A stretch of 64,000 bases of DNA from JBBATK01 sp044224515 (GTDB lineage Bacteria; Bacteroidota; Ignavibacteria; Kapaibacteriales; NICIL-2). Each line of letters begins with the position of its first letter. The stretch's first letter is position 1. The notes under the pieces were generated by a model, which worked only from the letters and a program-made list of their open reading frames with translations, ran no database searches and was not told the origin of the DNA. Position numbers and translations under genes: made by a program. The stretch is from the NCBI GenBank assembly GCA_044224515.1, contig JBGAKH010000002.1, positions 248,001 through 312,000 on the forward strand, written 5' to 3'. Shown one piece after another: positions 42,640-51,410 of the stretch.

Positions 42640-43791
42640 CTACAACGTTCCGCGTCGCGCTTGTTCAGCTTCGATCGATTCAAACAAGGCTTGGAAGTTT
42701 CCTTTACCAAAGCTCTTGGCTCCCTTGCGCTGGATGATTTCAAAGAAGAGAGTTGGACGATCTTCGACCGGTTTGGTGAAGATTTGGAGCAGGTATCCTT
42801 CTTCGTCACGGTCAACCATGATGCCTAATCCCTTCAGCGTTTCCATGTCTTCAGCGATAGTGCCCACACGGTTTTCTACAGTGTCATAATAGCTTCCGGG
42901 TACGTAGAGAAACTCCACACCATGTTTACGCATTTCGCGAACTGAGTAGACGATGTCATCGGTTGCGATTGCGATGTGTTGACATCCCGGACCTTTGTAG
43001 AAATCAAGATATTCTTCGATTTGAGATTTCTTCTTACCCGGAGCCGGTTCGTTGATGGGGAACTTGATGCGTCCGTTTCCGTTACTCATCACCTTACTCA
43101 TCAAGGCTGAATACTCTGTCGAGATGTCTTTGTCATCAAAGGTGATAATGTTCTGGAATCCCAATACATCGTGATAGAACGTAGCCCACTCGTTCATTGC
43201 GCCGAGCTCAACATTTCCTACCATGTGGTCGATGTAGCGGAAGCCCATGCCCGGAGGATTGTATTCACTTTCCCACTTCTTATAGCCGGGCAGGAAGATA
43301 CCCTTGTAGTTCTTGCGCTCAACGAAGATGTGGACGGTATCTCCATAAGTGTGAATACCGGCTCGTACGACTCTACCGCTTTCGTCGAATTCCTCGCGTG
43401 GTTCGAAGTAGACTTTTGCGCCTCGCTTAACGGTTTGTTCGAATGCGTCTGCAGCATCGTCGACCCACAGAGCAATTACTTTCACACCGTCACCGTGTTG
43501 ACGTATGTGGTGTGAAACGTCACTATCCGGATCGAAGGGCGAGGTAAGCACCAAGCGAATTTTATCTTGCACGACAACATACGAAGCGCGATCTCTCAAG
43601 CCTGTTTCCAATCCTGCATAAGCCAGAGATTGAAAACCAAAGGCTGTCTTGTAGTAGTGAGCAGCTTGCTTGGCGTTGCCAACATAGAGCTCTACATAGT
43701 CTGTACCCATGATCGGAAGAAAGTCTTCAGCATCTTTGAATATCTTTTCGATACCGTAGGTATAGTTGGTTACTCCACTTAAGTCTGACAT
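42640..43791 (-). CDS. hpd: 4-hydroxyphenylpyruvate dioxygenase
   Basis: 383 aa. Converts 4-hydroxyphenylpyruvate to homogentisate, the second step of tyrosine breakdown; Fe(II) enzyme with two VOC-type halves. Iron ligands: His in RYIDHMVGNVE, His in GCQHIAIATDD and Glu in LFFEIIQRKG. The C-terminal helix GKGNFQALFESIEAEQARRG closes the active site, as usual. It lies 40 bases downstream of hmgA on the same strand, so the two steps are co-transcribed. No fumarylacetoacetase or maleylacetoacetate isomerase is in the window, so later steps are encoded elsewhere. Confidence 0.97.
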   Translation of the reverse strand: MSDLSGVTNYTYGIEKIFKDAEDFLPIMGTDYVELYVGNAKQAAHYYKTAFGFQSLAYAGLETGLRDRASYVVVQDKIRLVLTSPFDPDSDVSHHIRQHGDGVKVIALWVDDAADAFEQTVKRGAKVYFEPREEFDESGRVVRAGIHTYGDTVHIFVERKNYKGIFLPGYKKWESEYNPPGMGFRYIDHMVGNVELGAMNEWATFYHDVLGFQNIITFDDKDISTEYSALMSKVMSNGNGRIKFPINEPAPGKKKSQIEEYLDFYKGPGCQHIAIATDDIVYSVREMRKHGVEFLYVPGSYYDTVENRVGTIAEDMETLKGLGIMVDRDEEGYLLQIFTKPVEDRPTLFFEIIQRKGAKSFGKGNFQALFESIEAEQARRGTL

Positions 43792-43831
43792 AATTGCACC
43801 TCTTATTAAATGTGATGTGTTCGTTGCTGAA

Positions 43832-45001
43832 TTAGAGAACAGGTTGTGCCATCCACGACTTATAGTAGTCTTTGACTTGGATTTTCAGCGCTTCCGTTGT
43901 GATACTGACCGGACGGAACGGATCGATCATGACTGCCATTTCTCCGGTTTCTTTCTTACCGATACTACGTTCAATTGCACCCGGATGCGGTCCGTGTGGA
44001 ATACCGGCCGGATGTAGAGTGAACTGTCCCTTTTGAATGTTATTGCGGCTCATGAAGTCTCCATCCACATAGTAGAGTATCTCATCTGAGTCGATATTCG
44101 AGTGATGGTAAGGTGCAGGAATTGCCTGAGGATGATAATCGTATAAGCGCGGTACAAATGAGCAGACCACGAAGTTGTTTGCTTCCCATTGTTGGTGAAT
44201 GGGGGGTGGCATGTGGATGCGACCGGTGATTGGCTCAAAGTTGAAGATTGAGAAAGCATAGGGATAGCAATAGCCATCCCATCCCACCAAGTCGAAGGGA
44301 TGCGTAGCGTAGGTATATGGATAAATCAAGCCGTTCTTCTTGATGTTGACCAAGAAGTCGCCGCGTTCATCATGCGTCTCGAGGTTTGTGGGAAGTTTGA
44401 AGTCACGCTCGCAGAAGGGTGAATGCTCAAGGTGTTGTCCCCACTCGTTGCGATAACGTTTTGGAGTACGAATGGGACTAAATGATTCGATGTAAAGAAT
44501 CTTGTTGTCTGCAGAGTCGAAGTGCAATTGATATGTTGTTCCGCGTGGAATGATGACATAGTCACCGTATTCGAATTCAACGGTACCATACATGGATTTC
44601 ATCGAACCGCTGCCCTTATGAATGAAGAGCATTTCATCGGCATCGGCATTCTTGAAGAAATAGTCGGTCATGCTTTTACGCGGTGCTGCCAAGCCGACAT
44701 GCAGATCTCCGTTGACAAATAGCGTTTTGCGACTTTCTATGTAATCGTCGTGTCCTTCAACCTCATATCCCATAAAGCTCAAGGCCTGCATGTTCTGCGC
44801 AATGGCAATGTCCGGACGTACAGAATAGGTTTCGCCCATGTCCTTTACCATGGTCGGTGGGTTCAGATGGTAGATGAGGGAGGCGACTCCACCAAAGCCT
44901 TCGGTACCAAACAACTCTTCATGATACAAAGCGCCGTTGTCTTGTCGGTATACGACGTGACGTTTTGAGGGCACCTTTCCTAAACGATGATATACCGGCA
45001 T
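43832..45001 (-). CDS. hmgA: Homogentisate 1,2-dioxygenase
   Basis: 389 aa from the ATG of MPVYHRLGKVPSKRHV; an in-frame ATG at 45061 is less likely. Opens the aromatic ring of homogentisate to maleylacetoacetate. Typical fold and ligands: the Fe region IPAPYHHSNIDSDEILYYVDGDF and GQFTLHPAGIPHGPHPGAIERSIG, which hold the catalytic His and Glu residues. It leads the hmgA-hpd operon. A palindromic site lies further upstream (45254-45269). Confidence 0.95.
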   Translation of the reverse strand: MPVYHRLGKVPSKRHVVYRQDNGALYHEELFGTEGFGGVASLIYHLNPPTMVKDMGETYSVRPDIAIAQNMQALSFMGYEVEGHDDYIESRKTLFVNGDLHVGLAAPRKSMTDYFFKNADADEMLFIHKGSGSMKSMYGTVEFEYGDYVIIPRGTTYQLHFDSADNKILYIESFSPIRTPKRYRNEWGQHLEHSPFCERDFKLPTNLETHDERGDFLVNIKKNGLIYPYTYATHPFDLVGWDGYCYPYAFSIFNFEPITGRIHMPPPIHQQWEANNFVVCSFVPRLYDYHPQAIPAPYHHSNIDSDEILYYVDGDFMSRNNIQKGQFTLHPAGIPHGPHPGAIERSIGKKETGEMAVMIDPFRPVSITTEALKIQVKDYYKSWMAQPVL

Positions 45002-45253
45002 GTGCGTTCTCCAATAATGAGTTAAGATGTTATCGTCTCTAGTGTTTGCGGTCCCGGGCATCGCTCTTTTTCATACCACCCGGACACTGTGCTTTGCACT
45101 CAGTTCCAAGCTCGGATCAGAGGTTTTGCAGCCAAATCTGTTGAGTGAAGTTTTGGTCAAGGTGCAGCCCGGAATCACGGGGTAGACCGCTTATTAGTCA
45201 ATATACAAAGCAGTCTTAAATAGGACTAGTGTATCTTAACATCTTTATAAAGA

Positions 45254-45269
45254 AATTACACACGTAATT
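45254..45269. promoter_or_regulatory. Palindromic site upstream of hmgA
   Basis: AATTAC-ACAC-GTAATT, a perfect 6-bp inverted repeat, lies in the 45002-45369 intergenic gap (368 bases, no gene seen). It is 250 bases from hmgA, so its target is uncertain; a regulator of tyrosine catabolism is possible. Confidence 0.25.
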
Positions 45270-45338
45270 GTCTTTTTCAGTGACGCGGGGTTGAAACGCT
45301 CGTTGCCGAGGAGACAAATAGAAGGGATACTACCGGAG

Positions 45339-45371
45339 AAAAATGCCCTCTGGCCTAAAAAATGGGCTTTT
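45339..45371 (-). terminator. Terminator of the TetR/ABC export operon
   Basis: On the minus strand AAAAGCCC ... GGGCATTTTT forms a stem with a T-run after it. It overlaps the last two bases of the final permease gene. Confidence 0.5.
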
Positions 45372-46488
45372 AGCTGCGCTTGCGGTAAAAGGCGAGAGCC
45401 ATAATGTTGACCCCGGTAGCCAGGAACATGAGACTCATCAATTCTCGTTTCAGGTCGGCAAATCCGCTGCCTTTAAGGACGATCATCCGGATTACGCGTA
45501 TGAAATATGCCATTGGATTGACACGGGTAAGATCTTGCGCCCAGGTGGGCATAGACTCGATGGGGGTAAAGAGTCCACCCAGCAGCAAAAAGACCATCAA
45601 AAAGAAGAAAGAGACAAACATCGCCTGTTGCTGAGTGTTTGTAATTGTAGAGATAAACAATCCAAGTCCTAGCACTGCCAGTAGATAGATGTTTACAAAT
45701 CCATAGAGTGTGAACATACTCCCGAGAGGCACTACTCCATAAGCCACCCGACCCACGATCATACCCAAACCGAAAACAACGTTGCCGATGATGAGGAAGG
45801 GTAGCAGCTTACCGAGGATGAATTGCCATTTGCGAATGGGAGTGACGTTGATCTGCTCTATGGTTCCGATTTCCTTCTCACGAACAATATTGAGTGAGGC
45901 CAGGAACACACCCACCATGGTCAACAGTTGAACCAAGATGCCGGGGACCATGAACTTGTGGTAATCCATGTATTGATTGAAGCGATAGCGAGGGAGGATA
46001 TCGATCTGTGGAGCAACACCTAAGCGTGGGAGCGTTATGAGAGCTGCTCGAATATCTTGATTATACTCTCGAAGAATGTTCTGCAAATAGGAAGCACCCA
46101 GTCCGGCTTTAACTCCATTGATTGCATTGGCAACTACATAGACTTGCGCTGTGTTTTCTTTGATTAAATCACGTTCAAAATGCAGAGGAAACTGTAAAAC
46201 GATATCGGCTTTGTCTTGTTCAATGAGAGCGAGAGCATCATTATAGGAACTTCCGACCGACACAACACGAAAGTACTTGGACCCTGCTAGCTTGTTTGCA
46301 ATCTGCGAGCTATAGCTTGAATGATCGGCATCGACTACAGCAATGTTCACATTGCGCACTTCGTAATCGGCTGCCAGAGGAAAGATCAACAACTGCATTA
46401 CCGGGGCAACAAAGATTACCCTTAAGATCGCCGTGTTTCGAAAGATCTGTCGGAACTCCTTTTGTAGCAATACAAACAACACCCGCAT
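45370..46488 (-). CDS. ABC-2 type export permease
   Basis: 372 aa with one N-terminal helix (about 22-40), a large periplasmic domain (about 45-180) and five to six C-terminal helices (about 180-370), including IVREKEIGTIEQINVTPIRKWQFILGKLLPF, the ABC2 signature loop, and FTPIESMPTWAQDLTRVNPMAYFIRVIR. It pairs with the upstream homologous permease (46488-47591; TGATG coupling) to form a heterodimer driven by the two ATPases. Matches the YhhJ/YbhR drug-export family. Exports an unknown hydrophobic compound with the HlyD adaptor. Confidence 0.9.
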   Translation of the reverse strand: MRVLFVLLQKEFRQIFRNTAILRVIFVAPVMQLLIFPLAADYEVRNVNIAVVDADHSSYSSQIANKLAGSKYFRVVSVGSSYNDALALIEQDKADIVLQFPLHFERDLIKENTAQVYVVANAINGVKAGLGASYLQNILREYNQDIRAALITLPRLGVAPQIDILPRYRFNQYMDYHKFMVPGILVQLLTMVGVFLASLNIVREKEIGTIEQINVTPIRKWQFILGKLLPFLIIGNVVFGLGMIVGRVAYGVVPLGSMFTLYGFVNIYLLAVLGLGLFISTITNTQQQAMFVSFFFLMVFLLLGGLFTPIESMPTWAQDLTRVNPMAYFIRVIRMIVLKGSGFADLKRELMSLMFLATGVNIMALAFYRKRS

Positions 46489-47591
46489 CAGAGTCTCTCC
46501 TTAAAGCGTGCAATACCGAGTACCAAAAAGAACACAGCCATCGCTGCCATGATAATCGTTTCTTTAATCACCCCCGCGAATCCTAGTCCCTTAATCATTA
46601 CTGACTTCACGATTAAAAAGTACCAGCGTGCAGGGAGAATGTTCGAGATGACCTGCATAGGTATGGGTAGGTTTTCTATGGGAAACATGAAGCCGCTGAG
46701 TAGGATGGTTGGCAACATCATGGCCATCATCGACACCAACATTGCCGTTTGTTGTGACTCTGTGACATTCGAGATGACAAGACCAATCGCCAAGGAGGTG
46801 AGAATAAACAGCACGCTCTCAGCCAACAGTAAAGGCAATGAGCCTCGAATTGGAACATCTAAGAGTGTAGTACTCAGGAGTAGTATCACTCCAACGATCA
46901 CCATTCCCAACACCAAGTAGGGGATAGCCTTTGAAATGATGATGACAATTGGACGCATCGGCGAAACCAAGAGTATCTCCATCGTGCCCATCTCTTTCTC
47001 GCGCACAACAGCTACCGATGTCATCAACACACACACTAACATTAATACCATTGCTATCACACCCGGTACAAAGTTGTATGCACCCTTTTGTTGGGGATTG
47101 TACAACATTCGAATCTCAGGTTTGATGAGGTAGGGCAGGGTCTGTCCATTATTCAGCTCTGTCACATAATCATTGATAATACTGGTGGCGTAGTTGCTGA
47201 TTGTCGCCGCAACATTGGGGTCGGAAGCATCCGCTATGACTTGCACGGCGTTGCGATTGGTGTGCAGTAAGTCCGCGCGAAAATTTTGAGGAAACACCAC
47301 AACAAGCTTTGCACGTCCCTCTCTAAAGACCTGGTCAATTTGTTCATAACTCACGATATTCTGTACTACATCGAAGTACTTACTGGCGTCAATACGCTGC
47401 GTTATTGCTTGACTAAGCTGGTCGTGCGAGAGATCTAGAACTGCGGCACCTGTATTCTTGACTTCGTTTGTTAGAGCAAATCCAAACAATACAATCTGCA
47501 CAATGGGCATTCCAAAGAGAATCAACAAGGTCTTTCCGTCACGCAGAATGTGTCGAAACTCTTTGATGATAAATGTTAGTAGTAACGCCAT
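46488..47591 (-). CDS. ABC-2 type export permease, first of the pair
   Basis: 367 aa, same layout as the downstream permease: N-terminal helix, periplasmic domain (about 40-180), then helices from about residue 180 with VVREKEMGTMEILLVSPMRPIVIIISKAIPYLVLG and FMFPIENLPIPMQVISNILPARWYFLIVKSVMIKG. Its stop and the next start share one base. A 164-base gap separates it from the ATPase gene, the only long gap in the operon. Confidence 0.9.
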   Translation of the reverse strand: MALLLTFIIKEFRHILRDGKTLLILFGMPIVQIVLFGFALTNEVKNTGAAVLDLSHDQLSQAITQRIDASKYFDVVQNIVSYEQIDQVFREGRAKLVVVFPQNFRADLLHTNRNAVQVIADASDPNVAATISNYATSIINDYVTELNNGQTLPYLIKPEIRMLYNPQQKGAYNFVPGVIAMVLMLVCVLMTSVAVVREKEMGTMEILLVSPMRPIVIIISKAIPYLVLGMVIVGVILLLSTTLLDVPIRGSLPLLLAESVLFILTSLAIGLVISNVTESQQTAMLVSMMAMMLPTILLSGFMFPIENLPIPMQVISNILPARWYFLIVKSVMIKGLGFAGVIKETIIMAAMAVFFLVLGIARFKERL

Positions 47592-47755
47592 AATTCTTCA
47601 GGTTTAGCAACCGGACAAGAGTGCATTGAGCTATACGTTTATGATGCTATCTCGTGTATGCATATCGAAAAACTGCACTGTACGGTATCAAGAAACAAAC
47701 AAATCAAGTATCCAAGCGTTTAAGCGTGAAGATGGTCGATCTGCTATTCTTTCTA

Positions 47756-48583
47756 TTAATCCGCGCTGCGCTGCGCTTTGCGCGCCAACGCATAGAAAAC
47801 CTCATTCATCGTTGGAGCATCAAACTGTTCTTTTAAACGCTTTGGCGCATCCAATGCATCTATTCTTCCATCCACCATAATGGAGACGCGGTCGCAGTAC
47901 TCTGCTTCATCCATGTAATGGGTGGTCACAAAAACCGTGATTCCGCGATGCGCTGCTTCGTATATCATGTCCCAAAATTGTCGTCGCGTAATTGGATCAA
48001 CACCACCGGTCGGCTCATCCAAAAACACAATCGTTGGTTCATGTAGTACCGCAATGGAGAACGATAGTTTTTGTCGCCAACCTAGGGGTAAAGCGGCTAC
48101 CAGTGTATCTGCTTCTGCTTTTAATCCCAGTTGTTCAATAAGCTTCTCAGATTTGTCCTTGAGCTCGGCAGCACTCAGTCCATAAATACCGCCGAAGAAG
48201 CGAATGTTCTCTCGAACGCTTAGGTCTTCATACAGCGAGAATTTTTGACTCATGTAGCCGATGTTGGACTTTATGTCTTCGGCTTGAGTCATAACATCAT
48301 AACCTGCCACTTGTGCATTACCGCTAGTGGGACGAGATATTCCGATGAGCATCTTCATCGCTGTTGTTTTGCCGGCACCGTTGGCACCCAAGAAGCCAAA
48401 GATCTCGCCACGCCGGACACTGAAGCTTATGTTGTCCACGGCTGTAAACGTTCCAAACCTCTTACACAGATTCTCCACAACGATAACGTAATCCGAGCTC
48501 GATGCATTTGATCCAGACACATCGACTCGTCGCGTGGTATCATTTGTCTCCGGAGACCGAGGGGTCATTTCGTGGAACTTCAT
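47756..48583 (-). CDS. ABC transporter ATP-binding protein (YbhF C-half type)
   Basis: 275 aa. Walker A GANGAGKT and Walker B IVFLDEPTGGVDP are clear; the signature loop reads LPLGWRQKLSFS rather than LSGGQ. This is the form seen in the second half of YbhF-like fused ATPases, so it is family-typical and not a defect. H-loop THYMDEAEYCDR. It overlaps the other ATPase gene by 4 bases, so the pair equals the two halves of a single fused ATPase split in two. The N-terminal 30 residues are an extra Ser/Thr-rich extension. Confidence 0.92.
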   Translation of the reverse strand: MKFHEMTPRSPETNDTTRRVDVSGSNASSSDYVIVVENLCKRFGTFTAVDNISFSVRRGEIFGFLGANGAGKTTAMKMLIGISRPTSGNAQVAGYDVMTQAEDIKSNIGYMSQKFSLYEDLSVRENIRFFGGIYGLSAAELKDKSEKLIEQLGLKAEADTLVAALPLGWRQKLSFSIAVLHEPTIVFLDEPTGGVDPITRRQFWDMIYEAAHRGITVFVTTHYMDEAEYCDRVSIMVDGRIDALDAPKRLKEQFDAPTMNEVFYALARKAQRSAD

Positions 48584-49530
48584 TCGGAATCCTCAGTAGT
48601 AATCTCTGATTGAGGTTTTGTGGCCGAACTAAGTGCCATGAATGTGTCTTCAATACCGGGATTGATTCTAGATACGTGTACGTCCGTATGTCCGCAGCTT
48701 TCGAGAAAATCATAGAGCTGCTTTTCGTCTATCGTAGTCTGTGTGACACTCAGGTGGTGAGCATCACCAAATGCGAAACATTGATCACAGAATGGTGCCT
48801 CTCGCAGATCCAGAAGAGCATTGTACATATTCTTTGTTTGTATGGCGAAGAGGGGTTTGGTCATGGATGCACTTATGCGCTGTGGTGTGTTGATCGACAA
48901 GATCCTGCCTTCTTGTATGAAAGCTATGCGGTCGCAAAGTTCAGCTTCATCCATATATGGAGTGGAAACCAATATGCTAATGTGTTGTTCTTTCAGTTTC
49001 TTCAACATTTCCCAAAACTCTCTGCGCGACACAGGATCCACACCTGTTGTTGGTTCGTCGAGAAACAAGACAGAGGGTTTGTGTATTAGTGCACAACACA
49101 AGGCTAGTTTCTGCTTCATGCCCCCGCTAAGCTTTCCTGCTCTTCGTGTCTTGAATGGTTCTAACTGAACATAGATGTCGCGAACTAAATCGTAGTTCTC
49201 TTCGATGCTCGTATGAAAAACACGTGCAAAGAAGTTTAGATTTTCTTCGACACTTAGATCTTGATAGAGAGAGAAACGTCCGGGCATGTATCCTACCCGT
49301 TTACGTATGTCTTTGTAGTTGGCAACAACGTCAAAACCATCGACACGTGCTGTCCCTTCGTTGGCTAATAAGACTGTCGTGAGAATTCTGAAGAGGCTCG
49401 TTTTGCCGGCTCCATCAGGTCCTATCAATCCAAACAACTCACCTTGTTCAACATCAAGGTTGACGTCTGTGAGGGCGTTGCGATGCGTGGTATAGTGTTT
49501 GGTAATATGTTCAAGCTCAATGGCGTTCAC
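48580..49530 (-). CDS. ABC transporter ATP-binding protein (YbhF N-half type)
   Basis: 316 aa. Walker A GPDGAGKT, signature LSGGMKQKLALCCALIHKP, Walker B VLFLDEPTTGVDP and the H-loop region STPYMDEAELCDR. After the core a C-terminal extension (about 215-316; RISASMTKPLFAIQTKNMYNALLDLRE) resembles the regulatory tail of YbhF-like ATPases. Overlaps both neighbours by 4 bases (ATGA), so the genes are translated together. Confidence 0.93.
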   Translation of the reverse strand: MNAIELEHITKHYTTHRNALTDVNLDVEQGELFGLIGPDGAGKTSLFRILTTVLLANEGTARVDGFDVVANYKDIRKRVGYMPGRFSLYQDLSVEENLNFFARVFHTSIEENYDLVRDIYVQLEPFKTRRAGKLSGGMKQKLALCCALIHKPSVLFLDEPTTGVDPVSRREFWEMLKKLKEQHISILVSTPYMDEAELCDRIAFIQEGRILSINTPQRISASMTKPLFAIQTKNMYNALLDLREAPFCDQCFAFGDAHHLSVTQTTIDEKQLYDFLESCGHTDVHVSRINPGIEDTFMALSSATKPQSEITTEDSE

Positions 49531-50438
49531 AACTGTACTTCTCCATACATACCAATTTTTAGAAGTCCATCATTGACTACGGCGACTTTCAGTGCGTAGA
49601 CAAGGTTTGTCCGTTCGTCTTTCGTAAGAATAGTTTTAGGTGTGAATTCGGCTTTGGATGAAATCCATGAGATAGTCCCACTGTATTCCTTCATCGCCTC
49701 GGCGCCGTTGTCGACCATTACTCTAACTCGTTGACCAAGTTTTACCTGGCTTAGCTGGGAGGCGCTCATATAGGCTCGAAGATTCATGAGTTTCAGATCA
49801 GCGATTTTGTAAAGCGCTTTACCAACAGTACAGATTTCATATTGTTGGCTGTATTTGGTCAACACGGTTCCATTAATTGGATTCATGACACGACTCTTGA
49901 CGATTTGGTCATTCAGTTGATCGATCTGCGCAAGTAGAGGCGGAACTTGAGCCCGTATACCGCCGCTATTGATGCTGAGGTTTTTCTTTAAGGCTTCGTA
50001 CTGTTTTTCCAAAACAGAAACTTGTCCGCCAAGATCGTCTACAACTTTCTGCGTAGCCGCACCTTGTGCATGCAACGAAGTAAATCGTTGTTGTTCCCGT
50101 TTGGCTACGCTGAGCTGTTCTTGAATGGTTGCGAGTTGTGAGACTTCGTCAGGCTGAGTAGACAATACAGCACTGATTTGCGCTTGGAGTTGACGCTTTC
50201 TTAATACGAGTTGCGTAGTGTCTATACTACCTATTTGCGTATTGGCCACGAGTGTGTCGCCCTCTTCACAACTGAAGTTTTGCAGGCGACCTGTCGCTTC
50301 GGCAGAAACCAAAACCTCCACTGCTTCAAACGCTCCACTTGCAGCAACGCTTTGCTCTTTCTTTGTGCACGATGTTGTACTCAGTAAACAAACGATTCCA
50401 ATGAGGCCAAGAATTCTTCTTATATAGTGTGTACTCAT
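49527..50438 (-). CDS. HlyD-family membrane fusion adaptor, lipoprotein
   Basis: 303 aa from the ATG of MSTHYIRRILG. Lipobox STTSC gives a lipid-modified Cys at about residue 24. Then come a biotinyl-lipoyl-like half (VLVSAEATGRLQNFSCEEGDTLVANTQIGSID), a coiled-coil hairpin of about 110 residues (QLQAQISAVLSTQ ... DQLNDQIVKSRV), the second lipoyl half and the beta-barrel (NPINGTVLTKYSQQYEICTVGKALYKIADL). It links the inner-membrane ABC exporter to an outer-membrane factor. Similar to YbhG/YhiI. No TolC-like gene is in the operon, so it must use one encoded elsewhere. Confidence 0.9.
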   Translation of the reverse strand: MSTHYIRRILGLIGIVCLLSTTSCTKKEQSVAASGAFEAVEVLVSAEATGRLQNFSCEEGDTLVANTQIGSIDTTQLVLRKRQLQAQISAVLSTQPDEVSQLATIQEQLSVAKREQQRFTSLHAQGAATQKVVDDLGGQVSVLEKQYEALKKNLSINSGGIRAQVPPLLAQIDQLNDQIVKSRVMNPINGTVLTKYSQQYEICTVGKALYKIADLKLMNLRAYMSASQLSQVKLGQRVRVMVDNGAEAMKEYSGTISWISSKAEFTPKTILTKDERTNLVYALKVAVVNDGLLKIGMYGEVQL

Positions 50439-50457
50439 ACGTATGAAATATCGTGTG

Positions 50458-51141
50458 TTAGTCATATGCTCTTGTGTCTAATGATTGAACAAGCAATGTT
50501 GCTACCTCTTCTGCTCTTTTGGAAATAAGCATTGCATATTCTTCTGTTGAGACACCACTAATGACTTTGACCATTGGCATTGCAACAAAGGGGAAGCGCG
50601 TGAGGGCAAGAATATGTAGAAACAGTTGCAAGGGTTCGATCGGACGTATCTCTCGTTGCTCTATCGCTGCATGAACCTGTGCGGCAAAAGTTTTGTAAAC
50701 CTGTGTCATAGGTGAAGAGGACAGTATCTGCGTGAAGCGAACGGGATCTCTACTAATCTCACGGATCACAAACATTGGCAACTCGGGATGCTCTTGCAGG
50801 TTTTTGATTTCGTCGTGAACAATGAGTCGCACCTTGTCAAGGAAACTTATTTCTCGTGTGAGGATCGCGAGGAGGCTTGTCGGAATGTTATGTGTTAGCC
50901 GCTCAAAGATTTTTGCAAAGAGCTGCTCTTTCGATCGAAAGTAGTAATGCAGCAGAGCTTTGTTTATACCCGCCTTGTCAGCAATCTCTTGCATACGCGC
51001 ACCATCAAAGCCCTTACGAACAAAGATCTCACGAGCCGCCTCGATGATCCTCTTCTCCGTGTTTAGAGCATCTTCTGTAGAATGTATCCGGGAGGCTTGC
51101 TTTTCTATTTTTAACGTCATATCGAATACCGTCTTCGTCAT
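50458..51141 (-). CDS. TetR-family repressor of the export operon
   Basis: 227 aa from the ATG of MTKTVFDMTLKIEKQ (an ATG at 51120 or 51213 is possible). N-terminal HTH EKRIIEAAREIFVRKGFDGARMQEIADKAGINKALLHYYFRSKEQLFAKIFERL is textbook TetR. The C-terminal ligand domain is helical and related to the CerR/YbiH group next to YbhG-type exporters. Directly 5' of the adaptor gene (19 bases between) and just downstream of a strong inverted-repeat operator at 51261-51289, so autorepression with release by the exported compound is likely. Confidence 0.92.
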   Translation of the reverse strand: MTKTVFDMTLKIEKQASRIHSTEDALNTEKRIIEAAREIFVRKGFDGARMQEIADKAGINKALLHYYFRSKEQLFAKIFERLTHNIPTSLLAILTREISFLDKVRLIVHDEIKNLQEHPELPMFVIREISRDPVRFTQILSSSPMTQVYKTFAAQVHAAIEQREIRPIEPLQLFLHILALTRFPFVAMPMVKVISGVSTEEYAMLISKRAEEVATLLVQSLDTRAYD

Positions 51142-51260
51142 GGTAACGCATTTGGCCAACCTTGTCGAGCGCGTTTTGTCCCATGGACTAAAGTAGCGTG
51201 CCTCTGACTTCACCAGACAAAGAGAGCACGGTTCAGCTCAACAGGCGCGGTACAACATTT

Positions 51261-51289
51261 TTAACCAGAGTGTTTAACCAAATGGTTAA
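51261..51289. promoter_or_regulatory. TetR operator upstream of the export operon
   Basis: TTAACCA-AA-TGGTTAA (51274-51289 approx.) is a perfect 7-bp inverted repeat, and a third TTAACCA half-site lies 13 bases upstream (51261-51267). They sit about 130 bases before the TetR start, where the promoter should be. Strong match to a TetR autorepressor site. Confidence 0.75.
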
Positions 51290-51410
51290 TGCAATATACG
51301 GACATTCTTCTACCCGTAGTACATCCTATACCGTTGTTTTGTTAGCTGAAAAGCCAGACCGGGTGAAAATGACGAAATCTTTGAGAATTGAGGTCTTTTG
51401 TGGTTGGGGA

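Noticed and set aside
47756..48583. Defective ABC ATPase because LSGGQ is missing
   Set aside because: LPLGWRQKLSFS is the normal form in the second half of YbhF-like ATPases, and Walker A and B are intact.
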